DNA from: Duganella levis
GTDB lineage: Bacteria > Pseudomonadota > Gammaproteobacteria > Burkholderiales > Burkholderiaceae_D
Assembly (NCBI RefSeq): GCF_009857605.1
Contig: NZ_WWCT01000006.1
Span: 214,720-278,719, forward strand
Length of the DNA: 64,000 nt
Direction: 5' to 3'
Shown: positions 32,943 through 42,001 of the stretch, in pieces
Layout: each line of letters opens with the position of its first letter
Position numbering within the stretch: position 1 is the stretch's first letter
Notes under the pieces: generated by a model
The model's input: the letters and a program-made list of their open reading frames with translations, nothing else
The model's database searches: none
What the model was told of the DNA's origin: nothing
Program-made: the position numbers and the translations under genes

Positions 32943-35807
32943 ATGAGACAACCCGTTCTTGCCGCCGGGGCCATGTTACTGGCCCTGCTTTGCCACGCCC
33001 TGCCCGCTCAGGCGCTGGGCCAGAAAAAACTGGCCTGGTTCGATCAACCGCCTGCCGATGCTGTGGCGCTGGCCCGCAACGGCCAAGCCGCGCGGCTGTA
33101 TGTCGATTCATCCGACCATGTCGGTGTGCTGCGCGCCGCTGGCGACCTGCAGGCCGATATCGCACGCGTCAGCGCGACCAGACCGGCGCTGGTCAAGGAC
33201 GGCAAGCCGGCAGGCACGGACGTGATCATCATCGGCACCATCGGCAAGAGCGCATTGATCGACCAGTTGGTCGCCGCCGGCAAGCTGGATGTTTCAGCCA
33301 TCAAGGGCAAGTGGGAAGGCTGGCAGGTGCAGACCGTGAGCAAGCCGCTGCCGGGTGTGGAGCGCGCGTTGGTAATAGCGGGTAGCGACAAGCGCGGCAC
33401 CATCTACGGCATCTATGAGATGTCGGAGCAGATTGGCGTCTCGCCGTGGAATTGGTGGGCCGATGTGCCGGCGGCTAAGCATGCAAGCTTGTATGCCTCG
33501 GCCCCGGCTGCGGTCAGCGATGCGCCGGTGGTGCAGTATCGCGGCATCTTCCTCAATGACGAAGCGCCGGCGCTGACCGACTGGGTCAAGCAGCGCTACG
33601 GCGGCTTCAATCACCAGTTTTATGAAAAGGTGTATGAGCTGATCCTGCGCATGCGCGGCAATTATCTGTGGCCGGCCATGTGGGGCAAGGCGTTCTACGA
33701 TGACGACAAATTGAACGGCAAGGTGGCCGACGACTACGGTGTCGTCATCGGCACCTCGCACCACGAGCCGATGATGCGCGCGCACGACGAATGGCGCCGT
33801 TACGGTGGTGGCAAGCCGTGGGACTACAACCGCAGCACCGACGCCCTGCGCGATTTCTGGACGCAGGGGCTGCGCGTGTCGCAAGGCCAGGAGAAGCTGA
33901 TCACGCTGGGCATGCGCGGCGATGGCGACGAGCCGATGTCGGAAGGCGCCAATGTGTCGCTGCTGGAGCATATCGTCAGCGACCAGCGCAGCATTATCGC
34001 CAAGGAGATCAATCCAGACGTGACCAAGGTGCCACAGGTATGGGCGCTGTATAAGGAAGTGCAGGAGTATTACGAGAAAGGCATGCGTGTGCCGGATGAC
34101 GTGATGCTGCTGTGGTGCGACGACAACTGGGGCAACATCCGACGCCTGCCGACCGCCGAAGAACGCAAGCGCGCCGGCGGCGCCGGCATCTACTACCACT
34201 TCGACTATGTCGGCGGCCCGCGTTCGTACAAGTGGCTGAACGTCACGCCGCTGCCGAAGGTATGGGAGCAGATGCATCTGGCGTGGCAGTATCAGGCCAA
34301 CCGCATGTGGATCGTCAATGTGGGCGATCTGAAGCCGATGGAGGTGCCGATTGAGTTCTTCCTGACCTATGCGTGGAATCCGGAAGCCTGGCCTGCCGAG
34401 CGGCTGCCTGATTATCTGAAGCTGTGGGCGACGCGCGAGTTCGGGTCGCAGTACGCAGACGATATCGCCGACATTGTGGCCAAGTACACCAAGTACAACG
34501 GCCGCCGCAAGCCGGAGCAGCTGGAGCCGACCACTTACAGCCTGGTGAACTATAACGAGGCGGCAAGCGTCGTCGAGGACTACAACGCCATTGCGGCGCG
34601 GGCGGAGAAGATTTCCGCCGCGCTGCCGGCCAACAAGCGCGATGCGTTCTACCAGCTGGTGCTGTATCCGGTGAAGGCCAGCGCGGTGGTGAATGAGTTG
34701 TATGTCACGGCTGGCCTGAATCAATTGTATGGATTGCAGGGCCGCGCTTCGACCAATGATCTGGCAACGCGGGCGCGGGCTTTGTTTGCGCAGGATGCGG
34801 AACTGGTACGGCGCTATCACGAGGATATCAGCGGCGGCAAGTGGAACCAAATGATGTCGCAGACGCACCTGGGCTACACGTACTGGAACCAGCCGCCGCG
34901 CAATGTGATGCCGCCGGTGACCGAGATGCAGGTGCCGAAAGAGGCTGATATGGGCGTGGCAGTGGAGGGCAACGCGCAGGTCTGGCCTGGACCGGGCGGC
35001 GAGGCGCTGGCCCTGCCGGCGCTGGATGTGTTTGAGAAGAAGGCGCGGTTTGTCGATATTTTCAATCGCGGGCAGCAGGCGTTTGACTACAAGGTGTCGG
35101 CCAGTGAGCCGTGGATTACGCTGGATAAGCCGGCGGGCAAGGTCGCGCGCCAGCAGCGCGTAATGGTGGATGTGCGCTGGGCGGAGGTGCCGGATGGGGT
35201 GCGCAGCGCCACGCTGACCATCTCGGGTGCCGGTGGCAAGACGACGGTCTCAGTTCCCCTGCGCAAACCGGCTGGCGCGGCGGCGTTGAAAGGCTTTATC
35301 GAAATCGGCGGCGTGGTGTCGATGGAAGCGGAGCACTATACGCGGGCGGTGGCGGCCGACCAGCGCGCGTGGCAACGGATTCCGGATCATGGCCGCACGT
35401 TGTCCGGCATGACGGCGCTGCCGGTCGACGCGCCGGCGGATGAGAAGCCGCGCATGCGGCTGGAGTATGAGATGCAGCTGTTCAGCGCCGGGAAAGTGGA
35501 AGTACAGGCGACGCTGGCGCCGACGCAGAAATTCAAACCGGGTGCTGGTCTGCGCTATGCGATTTCGATTGACGACGAGGCGCCGCAGATCGTCAACGTG
35601 CACGCGGATGGTAGTGAGAAGGCTTGGGAGCGCACGGTATCGGATGGCGTGACGGTCTTGACTTCGCAGCATCAGATCGCAAAACCCGGCAACCACACCC
35701 TCAAGTTCTGGGTAGTGGACGCAGGGTTGGTGCTGCAAAAACTGGTGGTGAATGCAGGCGGGGTGCGCCCAAGCTATCTCGGACCGCCGGAAAGCCCACG
35801 CCAATAA
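32943..35807 (+). CDS. GH115 xylan alpha-1,2-glucuronidase, secreted
   Basis: A 954-residue protein with a signal peptide (cleavage after LPAQA, residue 24). GH115 features follow in order: an N-terminal domain with GTIYGIYEMSEQIGVSPWNWWADVP, then YRGIFLNDEAPALTDWV, LRMRGNYLWPAMWGKAFYDDD, VIGTSHHEPMMRAHDEW and LWCDDNWGNIRRLP in the catalytic barrel, and a C-terminal domain of about 170 residues. GH115 enzymes remove 4-O-methylglucuronic acid from internal positions of polymeric xylan, complementing GH67. It lies 6 bases after GH43 in the esterase-GH43-GH115 operon. Confidence 0.92.
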   Translation: MRQPVLAAGAMLLALLCHALPAQALGQKKLAWFDQPPADAVALARNGQAARLYVDSSDHVGVLRAAGDLQADIARVSATRPALVKDGKPAGTDVIIIGTIGKSALIDQLVAAGKLDVSAIKGKWEGWQVQTVSKPLPGVERALVIAGSDKRGTIYGIYEMSEQIGVSPWNWWADVPAAKHASLYASAPAAVSDAPVVQYRGIFLNDEAPALTDWVKQRYGGFNHQFYEKVYELILRMRGNYLWPAMWGKAFYDDDKLNGKVADDYGVVIGTSHHEPMMRAHDEWRRYGGGKPWDYNRSTDALRDFWTQGLRVSQGQEKLITLGMRGDGDEPMSEGANVSLLEHIVSDQRSIIAKEINPDVTKVPQVWALYKEVQEYYEKGMRVPDDVMLLWCDDNWGNIRRLPTAEERKRAGGAGIYYHFDYVGGPRSYKWLNVTPLPKVWEQMHLAWQYQANRMWIVNVGDLKPMEVPIEFFLTYAWNPEAWPAERLPDYLKLWATREFGSQYADDIADIVAKYTKYNGRRKPEQLEPTTYSLVNYNEAASVVEDYNAIAARAEKISAALPANKRDAFYQLVLYPVKASAVVNELYVTAGLNQLYGLQGRASTNDLATRARALFAQDAELVRRYHEDISGGKWNQMMSQTHLGYTYWNQPPRNVMPPVTEMQVPKEADMGVAVEGNAQVWPGPGGEALALPALDVFEKKARFVDIFNRGQQAFDYKVSASEPWITLDKPAGKVARQQRVMVDVRWAEVPDGVRSATLTISGAGGKTTVSVPLRKPAGAAALKGFIEIGGVVSMEAEHYTRAVAADQRAWQRIPDHGRTLSGMTALPVDAPADEKPRMRLEYEMQLFSAGKVEVQATLAPTQKFKPGAGLRYAISIDDEAPQIVNVHADGSEKAWERTVSDGVTVLTSQHQIAKPGNHTLKFWVVDAGLVLQKLVVNAGGVRPSYLGPPESPRQ

Positions 35808-35843
35808 CCCACGACCTAAGCGATACGCATGCTGTACCGCTTA

Positions 35844-35873
35844 GGGGTCTGACCCCGTACGGGGTCAGACCCC
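35844..35873. repeat. Perfect 30-base GGGGTCTGACCCC palindrome, likely bidirectional terminator
   Basis: A fully self-complementary 30-mer: GGGGTCTGACCCC, GTAC centre, GGGGTCAGACCCC. It lies between the convergent GH115 and GH10 genes. Similar palindromes are, from memory, common in Massilia/Duganella genomes, but copy number must be checked. There is no T run, so termination is inferred from position and stability. Confidence 0.6.
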
Positions 35874-35889
35874 GCATGGCTGTGCGGGT

Positions 35890-36996
35890 TTAGGCGCGCT
35901 GCGGCATCGCATTGATCGCCGCCGCAATCGCATCCCGCAGCGGCTTGGCGCGCAACTGATCGTCAAAAGGCGTCGGCCGCATCTTCAGTCCATCGGTGCG
36001 CGGCGCCTCGTCCCAGGTCTGCAGCCAGTTAAAGTTGTCCGCCATGCCCCACATCAGGAAGTCCTTACACTGACGATAACTGAACGTCACATCCAGATAA
36101 TCCTTGGCCAGCGCCGCCACGCCCGCGTCACGCGCCGCCACATCGGCCGGCAGCTTGCGGTCATTGACATCAAACTCGGTCACCAGCAGATCCAATCCCA
36201 TGCCGGTCACCTCATCGAGGAACCGACGCCACTCCTGCTGCTGATTGCCCGTCCCCATCTCATCCCACGAACCGATATGACTCTGTAAACCCAGCGCATG
36301 CACCGGCGTGCCGCGCGATTTCAGGTCATGCAGCAGTTTCAACACCCCTGCCCGATGCTTGGTGCTGCCCGTATCCGGCCGCATGTAATCGTTATAAACC
36401 AGCTGCGCCTTCGGCGCCCGCTCATGCGCCACGCGGAAGGCCAGGTCCATCTGCTCCACCGCGCCCAGACGCTCCGTGAAAACATTCACTCGCAAGCCGC
36501 CGGTCTTCGGGTCCACTGCCTCATTGACCACGTCATAGCTATGAATCGCATCACCAAAATGATCGCACACCGCCACGATATGCTTGCGCAGCAGCGCTTC
36601 TGCGGCCTGCGCCGGCTGCGTGCCGAAGTCATAGGCATTCACCCACTTCGGCAACCACTTAGCGTCCTGCCAGATCAGGTTATGCCCGCGCACCAGCATG
36701 CCCTGTGAGCGCGCCCACGCATACAACTCGTCCGCCGGCCCAAACTCATAGGCCCCCTGACGCGGCTCCAAAGCCTGCCACTTGCCTTCATTCTCGGCCA
36801 CCAGCATATTGCACTCGCGCGCCATCAAGGCCGTGTAGCCGGGATTGTGCAAATGGTGGCGGCTAATCGCATTGCCGACATTGAGGCCTTTGCGTTTGCC
36901 CAGCACTTTCAAGGGTTCCGGCATTTCTGCCGCATGCAAAGGCAGCAAACCGCCAGCCGCCATCATCGTCAGAATACCGCGTCGGGATATCTTCAT
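35890..36996 (-). CDS. GH10 endo-1,4-beta-xylanase, exported
   Basis: A 368-residue single-domain xylanase. The N-terminus ISRRGILTMMAAGGLLPLHA is a twin-arginine-like or Sec leader. The GH10 barrel shows GNLIWQ-type substrate motif RGHNLIWQDAKWLPKW, the acid/base E159 in YDVVNEAV, and the nucleophile E274 in LLVTEFDVND, with WGMADNFNWLQTW near the C-terminus. It cuts the xylan backbone. It is divergent from GH67 across an 82-bp region with an operator-like site, and convergent with GH115. Confidence 0.93.
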   Translation of the reverse strand: MKISRRGILTMMAAGGLLPLHAAEMPEPLKVLGKRKGLNVGNAISRHHLHNPGYTALMARECNMLVAENEGKWQALEPRQGAYEFGPADELYAWARSQGMLVRGHNLIWQDAKWLPKWVNAYDFGTQPAQAAEALLRKHIVAVCDHFGDAIHSYDVVNEAVDPKTGGLRVNVFTERLGAVEQMDLAFRVAHERAPKAQLVYNDYMRPDTGSTKHRAGVLKLLHDLKSRGTPVHALGLQSHIGSWDEMGTGNQQQEWRRFLDEVTGMGLDLLVTEFDVNDRKLPADVAARDAGVAALAKDYLDVTFSYRQCKDFLMWGMADNFNWLQTWDEAPRTDGLKMRPTPFDDQLRAKPLRDAIAAAINAMPQRA

Positions 36997-37048
36997 TTTT
37001 GTCTCACTCCTCGTTGGAATTGTTTGCTAACATCGTGGCATAATGAAA

Positions 37049-37062
37049 TGGTTACGCTATCA
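37049..37062. promoter_or_regulatory. Second XylR-type operator between GH10 and GH67
   Basis: TGGTTACGCTATCA matches TGGTAGCGCTAACA at 11 of 14 positions. A half-site TTTGCTAACA lies at 37023-37032. Both fall in the 82-bp gap between the divergent GH10 (start 36996) and GH67 (start 37079) genes, which suggests joint control with the xylose operon. Confidence 0.5.
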
Positions 37063-37078
37063 TAAAAACGGAGACAAG

Positions 37079-39217
37079 ATGCGAATTAACTTTTCGGCCG
37101 CGCTGGCAGCGCTGCTCCTAACGCTCTGCGCGACAGCAGCAGCTGCCGACGAAGACGGCTACGACCTGTGGCTGCGCTATCGCCCACTGGACCGCGCCGC
37201 GCAAGCCAACGTGCAATCGCAAGCCCGCAGCATCGTCTTGCCAGGTGCTTCGTCGCCGACCACGCAAGCCGCCGTCGCAGAACTGCAACGCGGCCTGGCC
37301 GGCATGCTCGGTAAAGCACCAGCGCCAGCGTCGCGCATCGCCGATGGCGCCCTGCTGCTTGCCACGCCGGCGCGCCTGCCGGAACTGGCCGCCGCCGCAT
37401 CGCCACTGCGCGCCGAACTGGCCACGCTGGGCAACGAAGGCTACCTGCTGCGCCAGACGCGCGTGCAAGGCCACAACGTCACACTGATCGCCGCCAACAG
37501 CGACATTGGCCTGCTCTACGGCGCCTACGCCTGGCTGCGCGATGCCGGCACCGGCGCCAAGCTGGAAGCGTCGTCCGCACCCAAGCTATCACTGCGCCTG
37601 CTGAATCACTGGGATAATCTCGACCGCACCGTGGAACGCGGCTACTCCGGCCAATCGATCTGGGACTGGTGGGCGCTGCCCGATATCAAGGACCAGCGCT
37701 ATACCGACTACGCCCGCGCCAACGCCTCGCTGGGCATCAACGGCACGGTACTCAACAACGTCAACTCCAAACCGGAAGTGATGACCGCGCCGTTCATCGC
37801 CAAAGCCGCCGCCGTCGCCGACGTGCTGCGCCCTTACGGCATCAAGGTGTACCTGTCGGCCCGCTTCTCCACGCCGCTGGAATTGAAAGAGACCAGTACC
37901 GCCGATCCGCTGTCGCCCGAAGTGCGCGCATGGTGGCAGCGCAAGGCCGACGAAATCTACAAGGCCATTCCCGACTTCGGCGGCTTCCTGGTCAAGGCCA
38001 ACTCCGAAGGCCAGCCTGGCCCGCAGGACTATCACCGCACCCACGCCGACGGCGCCAATATGCTGGCCGCCGCCGTGGCGCCGCACAAGGGCATCGTCAT
38101 GTGGCGCGCATTTGTCTATGCACCGAAAGGCGCGCACCTGGCCGACGACCGCGCGCGCCAGGCTTACGAAGAATTCAAGCCGCTGGACGGCACCTTCGCC
38201 GCCAATGTGCTGGTACAAGTGAAGAACGGCGCCATCGACTTCCAGCCGCGCGAGCCGTTCCACCCGCTGTTTGGCGCCATGCCGAAAACGCCGCTGATGA
38301 TGGAATTCCAGATCACCAAGGAGTACCTCGGCTACTCGACCGACATGGCCTATCTGGGCACGCTGTTTGAAGAGACGCTGGAAAGCGACACCAAAACCGC
38401 CGCCGGCGCAGTCGCCAACACCTTGAGCGGCATGGCAGGCGTGGCCAACATCGGCAGCGACCGCAATTGGGCCGGCTCGCAGTTCGACCAGTCCAACTGG
38501 TATGCCTTCGGCCGCATGGCCTGGAACCCGCAAGCCAAGGCGCGCGACATTGCCGTCGAATGGGCCGCCCTCACCTTCGGCCCGGACAAACGCGTGGTCC
38601 CGCCCATCGTCGACATGATGATGCTCTCGCGCGAAACGGTGGTGAACTATATGACGCCACTGGGCCTGCACCACATCATGGGCACCAGCCACCACTTCGG
38701 TCCTGCGCCATGGGTCGATAACCTGGAGCGCCCGGACTGGAATCCGGTCTACTATCATCGTGCCAGCCGCGATGGCATCGGCTTTGACCGCACCACCAAA
38801 GGCAGCAACGCGCTGGAACAATATGCGCCGGAGATCGCCCGCCAGTACGCCGATCCGAAAACCACGCCGCAGCAGTACCTGCTGTGGTTCCATCACCTGC
38901 CGTGGGACTACGCCATGCCGTCCGGCCGCACGCTATGGGCCGAACTGCTGACGCGCTACGACCAGGGACTGGCCGATGCGCGCGCGCTGCACGCGCGCTG
39001 GGTGGCGCTGAAACCATTGATCGACGCACGCCGCTACACGGAAGAAGAACAGCGCCTGACGCGCCAGGTCAACAACGCCATCCTGTGGCGCGACGCCTGC
39101 ATCGCCTACTTCCAGTCGGTGTCCGGCCTGGCGCTGCCGCCCGGCGTACAAGCCCCAGCGCACCCGCTGGATTACTACAAATCGCTAAGCTACCCCTATG
39201 CGCCGGGTCGTGGATAA
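37079..39217 (+). CDS. aguA: GH67 alpha-glucuronidase, exported
   Basis: A 712-residue enzyme that removes 4-O-methylglucuronate from the terminal xylose of xylo-oligosaccharides released by GH10. ATG 37079 has ACGGAG 5 bases before it and begins a signal peptide (cleavage near TAAAA, residue 23); the frame from 37043 is longer but lacks this. GH67 catalytic acid E310 lies in VKANSEGQPGP, and the base pair D387/E392 in AIDFQPREPFHP. It matches family length (about 700). The LacI regulator gene follows 56 bases downstream. Confidence 0.93.
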   Translation: MRINFSAALAALLLTLCATAAAADEDGYDLWLRYRPLDRAAQANVQSQARSIVLPGASSPTTQAAVAELQRGLAGMLGKAPAPASRIADGALLLATPARLPELAAAASPLRAELATLGNEGYLLRQTRVQGHNVTLIAANSDIGLLYGAYAWLRDAGTGAKLEASSAPKLSLRLLNHWDNLDRTVERGYSGQSIWDWWALPDIKDQRYTDYARANASLGINGTVLNNVNSKPEVMTAPFIAKAAAVADVLRPYGIKVYLSARFSTPLELKETSTADPLSPEVRAWWQRKADEIYKAIPDFGGFLVKANSEGQPGPQDYHRTHADGANMLAAAVAPHKGIVMWRAFVYAPKGAHLADDRARQAYEEFKPLDGTFAANVLVQVKNGAIDFQPREPFHPLFGAMPKTPLMMEFQITKEYLGYSTDMAYLGTLFEETLESDTKTAAGAVANTLSGMAGVANIGSDRNWAGSQFDQSNWYAFGRMAWNPQAKARDIAVEWAALTFGPDKRVVPPIVDMMMLSRETVVNYMTPLGLHHIMGTSHHFGPAPWVDNLERPDWNPVYYHRASRDGIGFDRTTKGSNALEQYAPEIARQYADPKTTPQQYLLWFHHLPWDYAMPSGRTLWAELLTRYDQGLADARALHARWVALKPLIDARRYTEEEQRLTRQVNNAILWRDACIAYFQSVSGLALPPGVQAPAHPLDYYKSLSYPYAPGRG

Positions 39218-39273
39218 GCCCCGCTTGTGGTAAAGTCCGGGGCTTAACTTAGCTTTATATTTATTGAGGACAG

Positions 39274-40380
39274 ATGACGAAATCCAAGGTGAAACCGGCG
39301 CCGGTACCGGCCGTGCAGAGCCGCTCGCAAGCGCCGACCATGGCCGATGTGGCCGAACTGGCAGGCGTATCCCCGATGACGGTGTCGCGCGTGATGAACG
39401 GCGATACCAACGTCCGCGAGAAAACCCGCAACCGCGTCGATGCTGCCGTTGCTGCCCTCAACTACGTCCCCAATCAGGCGGCGCGCCGCCTGGCCGGCTC
39501 GCGCCCGATCCGCGTCGGCTTTCTGTATTCGAATCCGTCCGCCGGCTATCTGAGCGAATTCCTGGTCGGCCTGCTGAACCAGGCCAGCCCGAATAACGTG
39601 CAGTTGGTGGTGGAAAAATGCGAGGCCGATGAACACGGCGTCGAACAGGCGCGCCGCCTGATAGCCAATGGCGTCGACGGCATCATCCTGCCGCCGCCGC
39701 TGTGCGACGTGCATAACCTGATCGACCTGATTGCCACTTCCGGAACGCCGGCGATTACCGTCGCCTGCGGCCAGCCCGACCCGCGCGTCGGCGGCGTCAG
39801 TATCGACGACTATCAGGCTGCGTATGCCATGACCTGCCACCTGATCGCGCTGGGCCACCAGCGCATCGGCTTCGTCATCGGCCACCCGAACCAGAGCGCC
39901 AGCGCGCGCCGCCTGGCCGGCTTCAAGGCCGCTATCGCCGAGAAGCATGTGCAAAGCGCGCCGGAACTGATCGTGCAGGGCCAGTTCACCTACCGTTCCG
40001 GCCTGGATGCGGCGGAGTCGCTGCTGGGGCTTGCGCAGCGCCCGACCGCCGTCTTCGCCAGTAATGACGATATGGCGGCCGCCGTCGTGGCCATCGCCCA
40101 CCGCCTGGGACTGGACGTGCCGGGCGACCTGACCGTGGCCGGCTTCGATGATACCGCGCTGGCCACCACCATCTGGCCGGAGCTGACCACCGTGCGCCAG
40201 CCGATTACCGCCATGGCGGAAGAAGCGGTGCAGTCGTTGGTGCGCCTGATCCGCGCCCAGCGCAACGGCACGCCGGAAGCGCCCGAACACGTCGTCACCA
40301 AACATACGCTGGTACGCCGCCAGTCCGATGCCGCGCCGCGCCTGAGGCCATCGGCCAAAATCGCTGGCAAGGCTAAATAA
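39274..40380 (+). CDS. LacI family regulator, candidate xylose/xylan repressor
   Basis: A 368-residue repressor. The helix-turn-helix is at about residues 23-45 (MADVAELAGVSPMTVSRVMNG) and the hinge helix is NQAARRLAGSR. The effector domain is of sugar-binding-protein type, with FASNDDMAAAVVAIAHRLGLDVPGDLTVAGFDD. An N-terminal basic extension of about 20 residues precedes the DNA-binding domain. Its place between GH67 and an esterase, and the LacI-type operators at 30045 and 37049, make it the likely regulator of the whole locus. The inducer may be xylose, xylonate derivatives or glucuronate. Confidence 0.88.
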   Translation: MTKSKVKPAPVPAVQSRSQAPTMADVAELAGVSPMTVSRVMNGDTNVREKTRNRVDAAVAALNYVPNQAARRLAGSRPIRVGFLYSNPSAGYLSEFLVGLLNQASPNNVQLVVEKCEADEHGVEQARRLIANGVDGIILPPPLCDVHNLIDLIATSGTPAITVACGQPDPRVGGVSIDDYQAAYAMTCHLIALGHQRIGFVIGHPNQSASARRLAGFKAAIAEKHVQSAPELIVQGQFTYRSGLDAAESLLGLAQRPTAVFASNDDMAAAVVAIAHRLGLDVPGDLTVAGFDDTALATTIWPELTTVRQPITAMAEEAVQSLVRLIRAQRNGTPEAPEHVVTKHTLVRRQSDAAPRLRPSAKIAGKAK

Positions 40381-40402
40381 TCACTTTACATCACTGACGC
40401 CC

Positions 40403-41914
40403 ATGAAAAAAGCTGGCCTGCTGCTTCTGTCTTCCACAGTGTTTGCACTCTCCGCCCATGCGGCGCCGAAAGCCACCACCGCCACCGGCGCGGTGGAAGG
40501 CGTGGCGGAAGCATCCGGCGTCACCGCGTACAAGGGCATTCCCTATGCGGCGGCGCCAGTGGGCCAGCTGCGATGGAAGGCGCCGCAACCGGCGGCCAAA
40601 TGGAAAGGCACGCGCAAGGCCGACCATTTCGGCGCGCGCTGCATGCAGCTGCCGCTGTTTGACGACATGGTGTTCCGCTCCGATGGCGTCAGCGAAGACT
40701 GCCTGTTCCTGAATGTCTGGACGCCGGCCAAGTCGCCCAAGGAAAAGCTGCCGGTGCTGGTCTACTTCTACGGCGGCGGCTTTGCGGCCGGTGATGGCTC
40801 CGAGCCGCGCTACGATGGTGAGAGCATGGCGGCCAAGGGCGTCGTCACGCTGACCATCAACTACCGCCTCAACGTGTTCGGCTTCCTGGCGCATCCGGAG
40901 CTGAGCAAGGAGTCGCCGCACCACACATCCGGCAACTACGGCCTGATGGACCAGGCAGCGGCGCTGCTGTGGGTGAAGAAGAATATCGCGGCCTTCGGCG
41001 GCGATCCAACGCGCGTGACCATTGCCGGCGAATCGGCCGGCTCTTTTTCGGTTAGCGCGCAGATGATCAATCCGCAGTCCAAAGGTCTGTTCGCCGGCGC
41101 GATAGGCGAAAGCGGCTCGCTGCTTGGCCTGATGGCGCCCGCGCCGCTGGCCGCCGCAGAGCAGGCCGGCGCAGGCTTCGCGCAAGGCATCGGCGCGCCA
41201 ACGCTTGCCGAACTGCGCGCCTTGCCCGCCACCCAGCTGCTGGAAAACCTCAAGAAGCCCGGCGCCTGGTTCTTTGCGATCCAGGACGGCTATGTGGTAC
41301 CGCGCTCGCCGGTCGCCATGTACGCGGCGGGCGAACAGGCCAAGGTGCCGCTGCTGGCAGGCTGGAATTCATACGAAGGCCACTACAAGCAAATCCTCGG
41401 CGAGGCCGAACCGACCAGCGAAAACTTCGCCGCCGCATTGCAAAAACTGTACGGCGACCAGGCCGCAGCGGCGCAGCAGGCCTACAGCGGCGACGTCAAA
41501 CAGGCGGCGACGGAACTGGCCAGCGACCGCTTCATCGGCTACGGCACCTGGAAATGGATCGACAGCCACGCGCGCACCAGCGGCAAGCCGACCTACCGTT
41601 ATTACTACACGCGTCCGCGTCCGGGCCAGGAAGGCGCCAACCACTCGGTGGAAATCGAATATGCGCTGGGCAACCTGCCAGGTAATAAAGTATATGCATG
41701 GAGCGCGGAAGATTATGCGCTTTCTGCGCAGATGCAGACCTACTTCGCCAACTTCATCAAGACCGGAAATCCCAACGGCGCAGGCCTGCCGGAATGGCCG
41801 CAAGCCAGCGCCGGCATGGGCTCCCGCTTAATGCAACTGGATGTCGTCTCCAAAACTATCACAGCCAGCGACGACGCGCACTATCAATTTCAGGAGTCGC
41901 AGGCAAAACGGTAA
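40403..41914 (+). CDS. Type B carboxylesterase, secreted
   Basis: A 503-residue alpha/beta-hydrolase of the carboxylesterase/para-nitrobenzyl esterase family with a signal peptide (cleavage after LSAHA, residue 20). Motifs: TAYKGIPYAAAPVGQLRWKAPQP, SEDCLFLNVWTP, the oxyanion hole YGGGFAAG, and nucleophile S211 in GESAGS. It follows the LacI gene by 22 bases. In this context it may remove acyl or feruloyl esters from xylan; general type B esterases act on many substrates, so this is inference. Confidence 0.85.
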   Translation: MKKAGLLLLSSTVFALSAHAAPKATTATGAVEGVAEASGVTAYKGIPYAAAPVGQLRWKAPQPAAKWKGTRKADHFGARCMQLPLFDDMVFRSDGVSEDCLFLNVWTPAKSPKEKLPVLVYFYGGGFAAGDGSEPRYDGESMAAKGVVTLTINYRLNVFGFLAHPELSKESPHHTSGNYGLMDQAAALLWVKKNIAAFGGDPTRVTIAGESAGSFSVSAQMINPQSKGLFAGAIGESGSLLGLMAPAPLAAAEQAGAGFAQGIGAPTLAELRALPATQLLENLKKPGAWFFAIQDGYVVPRSPVAMYAAGEQAKVPLLAGWNSYEGHYKQILGEAEPTSENFAAALQKLYGDQAAAAQQAYSGDVKQAATELASDRFIGYGTWKWIDSHARTSGKPTYRYYYTRPRPGQEGANHSVEIEYALGNLPGNKVYAWSAEDYALSAQMQTYFANFIKTGNPNGAGLPEWPQASAGMGSRLMQLDVVSKTITASDDAHYQFQESQAKR

Positions 41915-42001
41915 CAACGGTTTGTATTTTATTGTATCAGCAGGTAATCGATTGCAAACCTGCTATACAATTTATCCTCTTATCTTGAGGAAACATACCC
42001 A

